18,142 nt of DNA from Oscillospiraceae bacterium (GTDB lineage Bacteria > Bacillota > Clostridia > Oscillospirales > Ruminococcaceae): assembly GCA_900768675.1 (NCBI GenBank), contig CAAGDT010000218.1:1-18142 (forward strand), read 5' to 3'. A program made the position numbers and the translations under genes. Numbering within the stretch: position 1 is the stretch's first letter; the number at the start of each line of letters is the position of its first letter. The notes under the pieces were generated by a model. That model did no database searches. It saw only the letters and a list, made by a program, of their open reading frames with translations, and had not been told where the DNA came from. Positions 1-6,888 of the stretch are shown in pieces.

Positions 1-162
1 ATACTAATATCCGTTTAAACTCGGGAAATTTTTGCAAAAATCCGGCACCGCTATCGTCGTCAAAGAAACTTGACGTACATACAGTACGCCTGCGTTTCTT
101 TTCCTCGATTTCGGCACCGCCTTTTCGCAAATCTTTTCCTTCGTTCAAACGGATATTAGTAT
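1..162. repeat. Palindromic repeat element (MITE/REP-like), about 162 bp
   Basis: Bases 1-20 and 143-162 are inverted repeats with a single mismatch (outer arms ATACTAATATCCG / CGGATATTAGTAT). Inside them the halves keep pairing imperfectly: AAAGAAAC/GTTTCTTT, then CGTAC/GTACG at the centre, and a CGGCACCG motif in each half. The whole unit could fold into one long hairpin. No transposase is present. The minus strand has one frame with no stop through the element, and the visible length is a multiple of three. The left limit coincides with the window edge, so the element could extend further. It looks like a small non-autonomous repeat, but copy number elsewhere cannot be seen. Confidence 0.7.
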
Positions 163-200
163 GAAAAAAACGCTTTCACCGTAAAATTGCGGCGAAAGCG
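163..200 (-). terminator. Intrinsic terminator after the GH5 gene
   Basis: On the minus strand CGCTTTCGCCG pairs with CGGTGAAAGCG (171-181 with 190-200, one mismatch, loop of 8), followed directly by a run of seven T. It sits 15 nt beyond the GH5 stop codon and next to the palindromic repeat. Confidence 0.85.
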
Positions 201-214
201 TTATTTATATTCTG

Positions 215-1384
215 TTATTTTCCTGAAATTTCAAGATAAGCCGAAGCAAGCTCCTCGTCAATCATTTTGCACGAGTATCTGTCGTAGAAAACATTTGTAA
301 TATCCCAGAGAACAGGGCAGAGGTCGTATTCCAAAGCGGTTTTACATACGGTTGTAAGGAAATTCCGTATCTGCTCCGGCTCCTTATTCTTTGTAGAAAC
401 GCCGTATTCTCCGATGATTACGGGAATACCCTTATCAGTAAAGGTTTCCTTCAAACGCTTGAAATTATTGTCAAGTTCCTTTAAATCCTTTTCAGTTCCC
501 CAGGTTGTCCGTGCTTTTCCCCAGCTTGCGTCCTTTTCAAGAATACAGAAGGTGGGCGGCGTGTAGTAGTGCACAGAAACGGCACAGCGGTTTTCGGGGT
601 CGTCGGGCATTTTGAAAAGCGGGTCGCAGGTAAGCTCTATATCTGTAGCATAGCCTGCAATAAGAAGATGCCTTTTTCCGTTGTTTCCACCGCTGCCACG
701 AACAATATCAACAAATTTTTGATTAATTTCATTCAGCAGACCGAAAGCCTCCTCTTTTCCTGTTGTACCGCCGTATCTGTTCCATACGTCGTTCCAGCAG
801 CCCTCCTCGTTTAACGACTCAAACATAAGGTGGTCGCACTTGTCCTTGAAATTCTCGCATATCTGCTCCCAGATACGGGTGTATTTTTTCATACATTCTT
901 CCTTGTCGGTAGGGAATTTCTCCCACCAGCCGCCGTCCCAGTGAATGTTGAGAATAACATAAAGATCGCTGTCAAGCGCCCAGTTTACTACCTCGGTTAC
1001 TCTTGCCATTAACTCGGAGCTTATGGTGTAGTCTTCTGCCATAAGGTTTGACCAGGCAACAGGAACTCTCAGTACTCCGAAGCCTGCTTCCTTATAGCCC
1101 TTAATCATTTCTTCTTTAATCTGCGGGCTGCCCCAGGCAGTTTCATAGCCTGCAACTCCGTTTTCCGGGTTTATCCAGCTTCCGCAGGCTTCATAGGTGT
1201 TGCCAAGATTTATACCTATGCCCATATCCCGTACAAGCTCCGCAGTTGTAATATCCCGCATTTCCAGGCTCATAGCTTCAGAAACAGGAGCGGGAGCTTC
1301 TGTTTCAGCGGGTTTATCTGTCCCGCAGGAGCACAAAGCTATAAGTACGCTTAGAAAAAATGCTATAGTTTTCTCCATTTTCAT
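215..1384 (-). CDS. Glycoside hydrolase family 5 lipoprotein (endo-beta-glucanase type)
   Basis: Probable surface-anchored endoglycanase acting on beta-1,4-glucan or a related hemicellulose. The 389-aa form has a lipoprotein signal (MKMEKTIAFF..., lipobox LCSC, Cys20), a short Pro/Glu/Ala linker, then a GH5 barrel. Visible GH5 motifs are INLGNT (about residue 58), ILNIHWDGGWW, the acid/base Glu193 in SLNEE, SVHYYTP, and the nucleophile Glu326 in IIGEYG, followed by the substrate-cleft Trp in VLWDITN. Start: an upstream ATG at 1405 overlaps the GH43 stop (TAATG) but lacks a ribosome binding site; ATG at 1384 has AAAGGA 7 nt upstream and begins directly with the signal peptide, so it is preferred. 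It is the second gene of a GH43-GH5 unit and is followed by a good terminator. No dockerin or carbohydrate-binding module is seen. The family is clear; the GH5 subfamily and exact substrate are not. Confidence 0.9.
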   Translation of the reverse strand: MKMEKTIAFFLSVLIALCSCGTDKPAETEAPAPVSEAMSLEMRDITTAELVRDMGIGINLGNTYEACGSWINPENGVAGYETAWGSPQIKEEMIKGYKEAGFGVLRVPVAWSNLMAEDYTISSELMARVTEVVNWALDSDLYVILNIHWDGGWWEKFPTDKEECMKKYTRIWEQICENFKDKCDHLMFESLNEEGCWNDVWNRYGGTTGKEEAFGLLNEINQKFVDIVRGSGGNNGKRHLLIAGYATDIELTCDPLFKMPDDPENRCAVSVHYYTPPTFCILEKDASWGKARTTWGTEKDLKELDNNFKRLKETFTDKGIPVIIGEYGVSTKNKEPEQIRNFLTTVCKTALEYDLCPVLWDITNVFYDRYSCKMIDEELASAYLEISGK

Positions 1385-1404
1385 ATTATTTCCTTTCTGC
1401 TGCA

Positions 1405-2712
1405 TTATCCGACAAAGACGAAGGATATAAGCTCGAACAACTGACGTCCCTTGAACATATCCGCTGCCCAGCCTTCGTAGCCAGCCTCCGCTTTCAGAAA
1501 AATCGCTTTTCTGCCGTTTATCGGCTTTAATTCAGCCGTTACAATGCTGTCAGCAACGCCGAACCGGGCACAGCCTATTTCTTCGCCTTCGGGAGAGTCG
1601 GCAAGAACTCTGATTCTGCCCTTACAGCCGCAGCCCCTTATTTTCAGCATAAGCTTAAGGGGCGTATTCTCCATTCCGAATTCTAAGTATTTCCAACCCA
1701 TTACACACCCGTCGGTAATTCCCGTTATGTAACGCTCTGTTATGTCCTTTTCCGTTATGAAGCAGCCTCCTGTCAGTACGCAGGCAGTATCTGCGGCGGT
1801 GATTTTAAATGGATTAAGATATTCCTCAAAGCCAAGGGAGGTCATTTCCACCTGCGGGATAGTTCCGTCGGGGAGTATCTCAATTTTCTCAACACAGCCC
1901 CGCCTTGACATAATAGAACCGTTTGTCATACGGTGATAGAAAATGTACCACTGTCCGTTTATTTCCATAATTGAGCCGTGGTCGTTTCCGCCGGGGTAGT
2001 CTATGCCGTTGTCAATTATAGTGCCTCTGTATCTGAATGGACCGGTAGGAGAGTCGGAGGTGGCATAGTCAAGCCTGCTTCCGATTTTCGGCGAGTAGAT
2101 AAGGTAATATGTATTTCCAACTTTTCTCGGAGAGCAAGCCTCAAAGAAACAATGGGGTTCTTCAACGGGAATAATACCCTCCTTATAGCTTCCGTCGATT
2201 ATTTCGTACATATTGTCCGGGTTGATTTCCGCCATATATGAGCCTAAATAACCGCAGTACACATAAACCCGCCCGTCATCGTCCACAAGCACACCCGGGT
2301 CAATAAAAGTACCGTCGTCGTAGTGCTTTTCAATGTTGTACTTGTAGGTTGAAATAAGCTTGAATGGTCCCTCGGGACGGTCACTTACCGCAACACAGCC
2401 CTTTGCACCTACGATATAGGCATAAAGATAGTATTTTCCGTCCTTTTCCACAACGTCGGGTGCAAAAAGCTCGTTATCCGTCCAGTCAACGTCTGACTTA
2501 TGTCCCTTGAAATCTCTTGTAGAAAAAGCAGTTCCGTGGCAGACCCATTCGTTGAGATTATCGAGTGGTGCCGACCATACCTTAAGCTTATAGTCGCAGA
2601 AAAGCTCGCTGTTTACTCTGTCATGTGAGCCGTAAACATAAACACGGTTTCCGAAAACACGAGGCTCACCATCGGGTATGTATTCCCAGGAGGGAAGATA
2701 TGGATTAGGCAT
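1405..2712 (-). CDS. Glycoside hydrolase family 43 (arabinofuranosidase/xylosidase type) with C-terminal beta-sandwich
   Basis: A 435-aa protein without signal peptide or membrane segment, so probably an intracellular oligosaccharide-trimming enzyme. The five-bladed propeller occupies about residues 1-290. The expected GH43 triad is visible: base Asp14 (IPDGEPRVF), pKa-modulating Asp138 (TFIDPGV) and acid Glu191 (FFEACSPRKVGNTYYLIYS), plus conserved His245 (GGNDHGS). Residues about 305-435 form an extra beta-rich domain, probably a CBM6-like sandwich, rich in Cys (Cys311, 317, 336, 361, 363, 381). ATG at 2712 has GAAAGGA at good spacing. It is the first gene of the GH43-GH5 unit and diverges from an AraC regulator across 69 bp, which suggests that regulator controls it. 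Family assignment is firm; arabinofuranosidase versus xylosidase versus another activity is open. Confidence 0.9.
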   Translation of the reverse strand: MPNPYLPSWEYIPDGEPRVFGNRVYVYGSHDRVNSELFCDYKLKVWSAPLDNLNEWVCHGTAFSTRDFKGHKSDVDWTDNELFAPDVVEKDGKYYLYAYIVGAKGCVAVSDRPEGPFKLISTYKYNIEKHYDDGTFIDPGVLVDDDGRVYVYCGYLGSYMAEINPDNMYEIIDGSYKEGIIPVEEPHCFFEACSPRKVGNTYYLIYSPKIGSRLDYATSDSPTGPFRYRGTIIDNGIDYPGGNDHGSIMEINGQWYIFYHRMTNGSIMSRRGCVEKIEILPDGTIPQVEMTSLGFEEYLNPFKITAADTACVLTGGCFITEKDITERYITGITDGCVMGWKYLEFGMENTPLKLMLKIRGCGCKGRIRVLADSPEGEEIGCARFGVADSIVTAELKPINGRKAIFLKAEAGYEGWAADMFKGRQLFELISFVFVG

Positions 2713-2730
2713 AATATTTTCCTTTCATTA

Positions 2731-2759
2731 TTGCAATCTGTGTGTTGTTATGGTAAAAT
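2731..2759 (+). promoter_or_regulatory. Sigma-A-type promoter for the AraC gene
   Basis: TTGCAA (2731-2736), 17-bp spacer, TAAAAT (2754-2759) with an extended TGn just before the -10. The predicted transcript start falls about 15 nt before the ATG and only a few bases before the GAGGAG ribosome binding site, so the leader would be very short. The 69-bp interval must also hold the GH43 promoter on the other strand, which is not clear by eye. Confidence 0.5.
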
Positions 2760-2781
2760 GTAATGCAGAGGAGCTGATATT

Positions 2782-3639
2782 ATGTATGAAATGAAACTCT
2801 GCTATTTTACTAAGGATGAAAGCTTTCCCTTTTTTATACAGTACGGCGGCCACAACGAGGATATGTATATGCACGGTCACGAGGATTTCAGCGAGCTTGT
2901 AGTGGTGCTGAGCGGAAACGCAATCCACGTTGTCGGGGAAGAACGGTATAAAATCAGCAAGGGCGATGTCTTTGTGGCAGGAAGGGGAATTGTCCACGGC
3001 TATGATAAGCCCGAGAATTTCCGTATCTGCAATATTATGTTCAGACCTGAGTTTTTCCTCTCAGCCGATTACGATATAAAGAAGCTTTCCGGTTTTCACG
3101 CTTTATTTCTGCTTGAACCGCGTCTTGTAAGTCAGGGAGGTTTTATGAGCCGACTTGTACTTGATACAGACAGCTTTCATCGTGCGGAAGATATAATAGC
3201 TGCCGCAGTAAAGGAATACGAGAGCGGCAGTAATGGCTCAAAAACAATGCTCACCGTATATTTTCTCCAGCTTGCAGTTCTGTTTTCCCGTATGTACGGG
3301 CAGACCGAAAAGTGCAGGGAATCTGCCGGTATTGCAGAAGCCGCAGCTTTTATGGAGAGCAGATACAGCGAGGATATAAAAATGGAAACTCTGCTTTCGG
3401 TTTCTCATTATTCACAGCGGCATTTTATACGCTTGTTCAGCGAAATATACGGTATGCCGCCACTTAAATATCTTTCGGGAATACGAATGCGCCATGCCTG
3501 CATACTGCTCAAGGACAGCAATATAAGCGTTACGGAAATTGCAGGCCGCTGCGGATACGGCGACCCGAACTATTTCAGCAGATGCTTCAGAAAATATTCG
3601 GGAATGCCTCCGCTGGATTACAGGAAGCAGTACAGTTGA
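2782..3639 (+). CDS. AraC-family transcriptional regulator
   Basis: A 285-aa regulator of the usual AraC layout. Residues about 15-90 are a cupin-like sensor domain (MHGHEDFSELVVVLSG, then ISKGDVFVAGRGIVHGY; His31, His33 and His72 are typical of the fold). Residues about 185-285 are the two-helix-turn-helix DNA-binding domain: MESRYSEDIKMETLL, HYSQRHFIRLFSEIYGMPP, then ISVTEIAGRCGYGDPNYFSRCFRKYSGMPPLDYR. The start has GAGGAG 8 nt upstream. It is divergent from the GH43-GH5 unit and convergent with a sugar-binding lipoprotein gene, so it probably controls carbohydrate-use genes nearby in response to a sugar; this is inferred from context only. Confidence 0.93.
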   Translation: MYEMKLCYFTKDESFPFFIQYGGHNEDMYMHGHEDFSELVVVLSGNAIHVVGEERYKISKGDVFVAGRGIVHGYDKPENFRICNIMFRPEFFLSADYDIKKLSGFHALFLLEPRLVSQGGFMSRLVLDTDSFHRAEDIIAAAVKEYESGSNGSKTMLTVYFLQLAVLFSRMYGQTEKCRESAGIAEAAAFMESRYSEDIKMETLLSVSHYSQRHFIRLFSEIYGMPPLKYLSGIRMRHACILLKDSNISVTEIAGRCGYGDPNYFSRCFRKYSGMPPLDYRKQYS

Positions 3640-3644
3640 TAAAT

Positions 3645-3680
3645 GCCGCAGGGTATTATTAAATACTCTGCGGCTTTTTT
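3645..3680. terminator. Shared terminator between araC and the solute-binding protein gene
   Basis: A 13-bp stem with one wobble pair (3645-3657 with 3662-3674, loop ATTA), followed on the plus strand by TTTTTT. On the minus strand the same hairpin lies directly after the lipoprotein stop codon, but with a poorer T tract, so it is strong for araC and possibly bidirectional. Confidence 0.85.
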
Positions 3681-3681
3681 A

Positions 3682-5229
3682 TTACTGTTTTAACAGCTCT
3701 CTGTAAGGCTCAAGATAAGATTCTACCACTCCGTAATTGGTATCTCTCAATTGAGAATATGAAGAACCGTAATATAAAGGTCCGTCGTACAGCGAGGTTT
3801 CATCTCCGATAAGAATAGCCGAAAAATCATCGTTGAAGCCCAGGGAGTTGTCAAATACAAAGGAGAATTTTTCGGGGTTAATCATGTCGTCGATAACCTG
3901 AAGCTGCTGCTCACTATAAGTAGCCTTGAATTTCTGTTTTCTTGCAGTGCCGCATTCGGGGCAAGAGGACAGGTCTTCGTTGTTGTTTTCGGTAAAGTTG
4001 TATTTGCAGCCGGAACATTTTGCGTAGTAAACGGGGCTTGTGTCCATTTTTTCGGCATGGTCCTTTGCAACAATTTCAGGGTCGGTTTCGTACATTCTTC
4101 CGCAGAGAATCCAGTCAACAGCGCCCTGTACATTCTGCGCTCCGGAGGGAACAAGGAATCCGAAGGTGTCAGAAGCAAGATAATACTTGTCTGCATTGGG
4201 ATCACGGGGGAAGGGAACTGCTGCTATATCTGCGTCAAGTCCTTTTTTGAACATTGTTTCCTGTGCGCTTTCGTAGCCCCATGTCAGTCCCATTCCAAGG
4301 AAGAGAAGCTTTCCGTCTATAAAAGCTGTACCCGGGTCAACGAAGCCATCGCCTACAAAGCCCTGCTTTTTAAGTCGGGCACACCAGTCCATAGCACGCT
4401 GAACATCGGAGTTCTTCATATTGTTGATGATATCGGTACCGGTCATATCAATAATCTTAACGCCGGTGGTGTTTGCAAACATCATAGCAGACCAGGAGCC
4501 GCCTGTAAAGCCCACATAGTCATCTCCCTGCTTCTGCCATTCGATAAGAAGGTCTTCAAAGGTATCCCATGTCCAGTTTCCGTCGAAGTATAAATCCATA
4601 GGGTCGGGAAGTCCCGCCTCCTGAAGGCTTAGCTTGTTGTAAATCATGGCAAAATTTGTCTGAACGCTTGAGGGGAAATAGCAGTGCTTACCAAGGTAAT
4701 TAAAGGACTCAATTACCTCCTTTTCGCCTGACCATACGGGAGAATCCATATCCAGCCAGTCGTCAAGAGGAGTGTACATGCCCTTTGAAATTCCCGTAGG
4801 ATAAGCCATCCAGTCGTAACGTACAATATCCGGTGAGCTTCCCGAGGCGATAAGTACGCCAAGTCTGTCAAAATATGCGCTGCCGGAGGAAGTTATTTCG
4901 GTTTCGATTGTTCCGCCGTATCTCTGAGCAAGAAGCTCTGCAAGCTCAGGCTGTGTTTCTGCCAGGTCATAGTAGCACAGCGCCTTAACAAGACCGGCTT
5001 TTTTGCCCGATTCGTAAAGCTTTCCCGTTCCTGCTTCGTTATCGACGTCTATGCTTTCGATATCTGCCATTCCGTCCCAGTCAATCTCGTTGTCCAGCTC
5101 CTTGAGATTGGTAGTTTCAGCGGTTGTAGTTGTTTCGGTAACGCTTGGCTGCGCCTCTCTGCCGCCTGCACAGGAGCTTAAAATCAATGAGCATACTGCA
5201 AATACAGCAGTCAGTCTTTTTCGCTTCAT
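3682..5229 (-). CDS. Extracellular solute-binding lipoprotein (ABC sugar-binding type) with zinc-ribbon-like insertion
   Basis: A 515-aa lipoprotein: signal peptide with lipobox LSSC (Cys20), Thr-rich linker (about 30-42), then a family-1-like solute-binding fold (SPDIVRYDW, NWTWDTFEDLL at about 218, VPFPRDPNADKYY at 338-350, FGFLVPSGA). It would capture an oligosaccharide at the cell surface for an ABC importer. It is clearly paralogous to the protein at 8845-10305. Residues 405-426 carry two Cys-x2-Cys knuckles (KCSGC and SCPECG, positions 3952-4017), which the paralogue lacks. Start: an in-frame TTG at 5247 exists, but ATG at 5229 has AAGGAAGGG upstream and begins the signal peptide. No permease or ATPase gene is nearby, so its transport partner is elsewhere or shared. 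Confidence 0.9.
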   Translation of the reverse strand: MKRKRLTAVFAVCSLILSSCAGGREAQPSVTETTTTAETTNLKELDNEIDWDGMADIESIDVDNEAGTGKLYESGKKAGLVKALCYYDLAETQPELAELLAQRYGGTIETEITSSGSAYFDRLGVLIASGSSPDIVRYDWMAYPTGISKGMYTPLDDWLDMDSPVWSGEKEVIESFNYLGKHCYFPSSVQTNFAMIYNKLSLQEAGLPDPMDLYFDGNWTWDTFEDLLIEWQKQGDDYVGFTGGSWSAMMFANTTGVKIIDMTGTDIINNMKNSDVQRAMDWCARLKKQGFVGDGFVDPGTAFIDGKLLFLGMGLTWGYESAQETMFKKGLDADIAAVPFPRDPNADKYYLASDTFGFLVPSGAQNVQGAVDWILCGRMYETDPEIVAKDHAEKMDTSPVYYAKCSGCKYNFTENNNEDLSSCPECGTARKQKFKATYSEQQLQVIDDMINPEKFSFVFDNSLGFNDDFSAILIGDETSLYDGPLYYGSSYSQLRDTNYGVVESYLEPYRELLKQ

Positions 5230-5266
5230 ATTAACCCTTCCTTTCAATGGTAATTCTGATACTTTT

Positions 5267-5272
5267 ATTATA
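5267..5272 (-). promoter_or_regulatory. Probable -10 box of the solute-binding protein gene
   Basis: A perfect TATAAT on the minus strand, 37 nt upstream of the preferred start. No good -35 is seen at the expected distance, so it may need an activator. Confidence 0.4.
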
Positions 5273-5333
5273 TCATCGGGAATATGAAGCTTATAGAATA
5301 ATTGTGCCTACAATCAGCATTTTTTTGCCATTG

Positions 5334-6719
5334 TTATTTCGGGTTGTTTTCTATTTTTTCAGCAAGCTCCTTGATATTTGTGGTTATGCTGCTGGTAATG
5401 GTTTTGCCTGTTTTTATAACCTTGTGGGAAAAGCGCTTGCTTATCGCTTTAGTGGAGGCAGTAATACTGCGCACCTTCTGGATTGAGTTTGTAATATCGG
5501 AAATTGAGGAAAACAGAATTTCCTGAGCCTTTGTTTCCTTTTTCTGGGTAATGCCTCTTTTATAATTGTCAATAACCGTAAAATACCGCTGATATGCGTT
5601 TTTAACTGCGTCCTCCCATGAAAGATAAACCTCGTTCATAGCGTTTTCGCCAAGCTTCTTAAGCTCAGGGAGATGCTCGCAGGCATACATCAGCTCCTTT
5701 GAGAATGCCTCGGTATTATTTTCGGTAAGTATGCTGTTTTCGTATGAAGTAAAGTCCTCCGCTGCACAGCTTCCGCTTATAAGAATACTTGGCAGACCGC
5801 AGGCAGCCGCTTCCCGTACAACTATTCCGTTCGTGTCGTAAAGGGAAGGGAAGAGGAATAAATCTGCGGCGGTATAGTAGACCCTTAATTCCTCACGGTC
5901 GTTTATTGCGCCCGTAAAAATGCAGCGCTCAGAAAGCCCAAGCTCCTCTGCGGATTTTTCTATTGCAGCACGGTCGCCGCCGTCGCCGACGAATATCATT
6001 CTGAACTCTTTCCCATTTTCCAACAAAACCTTAAGGGAATCCAGCATAAGCCTTATGCCCTTGTACCAGAACAGCCTGCCTACAAAGAGAAATACAGGCA
6101 TATCGGGGGAAATTCCGTATTCGCTGCGAAGAGCCGCTGCGTCATCGGGGTCGGCGCTGCCTTTGGGGAAGTCAACGCCGTTTGGCATAATTATGTAATC
6201 CCCCTCGTAGCCGATACTCCGCAGATTTTCTCCTGCACCCCGGCTTACCGTCCATACCTCGTCGCAGACGGAAATGTTTTGAACAACGAATTTTGTAATC
6301 TGACTTACCAGCAGGGGATTTTCAACAACTCTTTTTATGTCGATATCAAATTTTGTGTGGTAGGTCATTATAATCGGCGCGCCACTTTTTTCCTTTAAAA
6401 GCCTTCCGAGAACGGTTGAAGCAAAAGGACAGTGGCTATGGATTATATCAAAATTCTTGTCCGTCAGCGTTTCAAGAGTTGAGGAGCTGAAAGGGTAGCC
6501 TGCTCTGTATCCAATGATTTTGTCGGTGGCAAGGCTTGAGTAGCGTACTACCGGAAAATCAAAATTATCGGCAGCGTCAGGGTGGCTCGGGGTTACTACC
6601 GTAGCGCTTCCAAGCTCGTTATGTATAGTTGTGGCATAGTTTATAACAGCGTTTGCAACTCCGTCAATAAGGGGCGGAAAGGAATCGTTCAGCAGACAAA
6701 CATTCAATTTATCATTCAT
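5334..6719 (-). CDS. GT4-family glycosyltransferase
   Basis: A 461-aa GT-B glycosyltransferase of group 1 (GT4). The N-terminal domain has the Gly-rich acceptor loop PPLIDGVANAV (15-25) and IIHSHCPFA; the donor domain has PNGVDF (179-184), FVGRLFWYKG with Arg215 and Lys220, MIFVGDGGD, and FPSLYDTNGIVVREAAACG. The motif that is normally Glu-x7-Glu reads Asp295-x7-Glu303 here. Similar enzymes glycosylate diacylglycerol or other lipids using a nucleotide sugar, but the acceptor cannot be fixed. Residues about 390-461 form a Ser/Thr/Lys-rich tail beyond the usual fold that may contact the membrane. It is cytoplasmic, with no membrane helix. The gene is a single unit: its own promoter upstream and the aspS terminator before that. 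The start has AGAGAGGA 8 nt upstream. Confidence 0.88.
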   Translation of the reverse strand: MNDKLNVCLLNDSFPPLIDGVANAVINYATTIHNELGSATVVTPSHPDAADNFDFPVVRYSSLATDKIIGYRAGYPFSSSTLETLTDKNFDIIHSHCPFASTVLGRLLKEKSGAPIIMTYHTKFDIDIKRVVENPLLVSQITKFVVQNISVCDEVWTVSRGAGENLRSIGYEGDYIIMPNGVDFPKGSADPDDAAALRSEYGISPDMPVFLFVGRLFWYKGIRLMLDSLKVLLENGKEFRMIFVGDGGDRAAIEKSAEELGLSERCIFTGAINDREELRVYYTAADLFLFPSLYDTNGIVVREAAACGLPSILISGSCAAEDFTSYENSILTENNTEAFSKELMYACEHLPELKKLGENAMNEVYLSWEDAVKNAYQRYFTVIDNYKRGITQKKETKAQEILFSSISDITNSIQKVRSITASTKAISKRFSHKVIKTGKTITSSITTNIKELAEKIENNPK

Positions 6720-6781
6720 AGTATTATTCCTCTCTGAAATTTACTGTTTAAGTTATGGTTTGTGATATACTATTACTTGTC

Positions 6782-6810
6782 ATTATACCCCATATCTTAT
6801 AAAAAATCAA
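6782..6810 (-). promoter_or_regulatory. Sigma-A-type promoter for the glycosyltransferase gene
   Basis: Minus strand TTGATT (6805-6810), 17-bp spacer, TATAAT (6782-6787). The predicted leader is about 55 nt. Confidence 0.7.
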
Positions 6811-6835
6811 GAGTAAAAAGCTACTATTATGTCGC

Positions 6836-6870
6836 AAAAGAAAAAGCCGGAACAAAAGCAGTTCCGGTTT
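6836..6870 (-). terminator. Intrinsic terminator after aspS
   Basis: On the minus strand CCGGAAC (6861-6867) pairs with GTTCCGG (6847-6853) across a 7-nt loop, followed by CTTTTTCTTTT. It lies about 20 nt beyond the aspS stop and upstream of the glycosyltransferase promoter. Confidence 0.85.
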
Positions 6871-6888
6871 TCTTAGTGAATTTTTGTA

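Noticed and set aside
1..162. CRISPR repeat or insertion sequence end
   Set aside because: There is one unit only, no spacers, and no transposase frame; a small palindromic repeat explains it.
4057..4593. Plus-strand open frame of 178 codons opposite the first solute-binding gene
   Set aside because: Antisense shadow of a well-supported gene with family motifs; no start signals.
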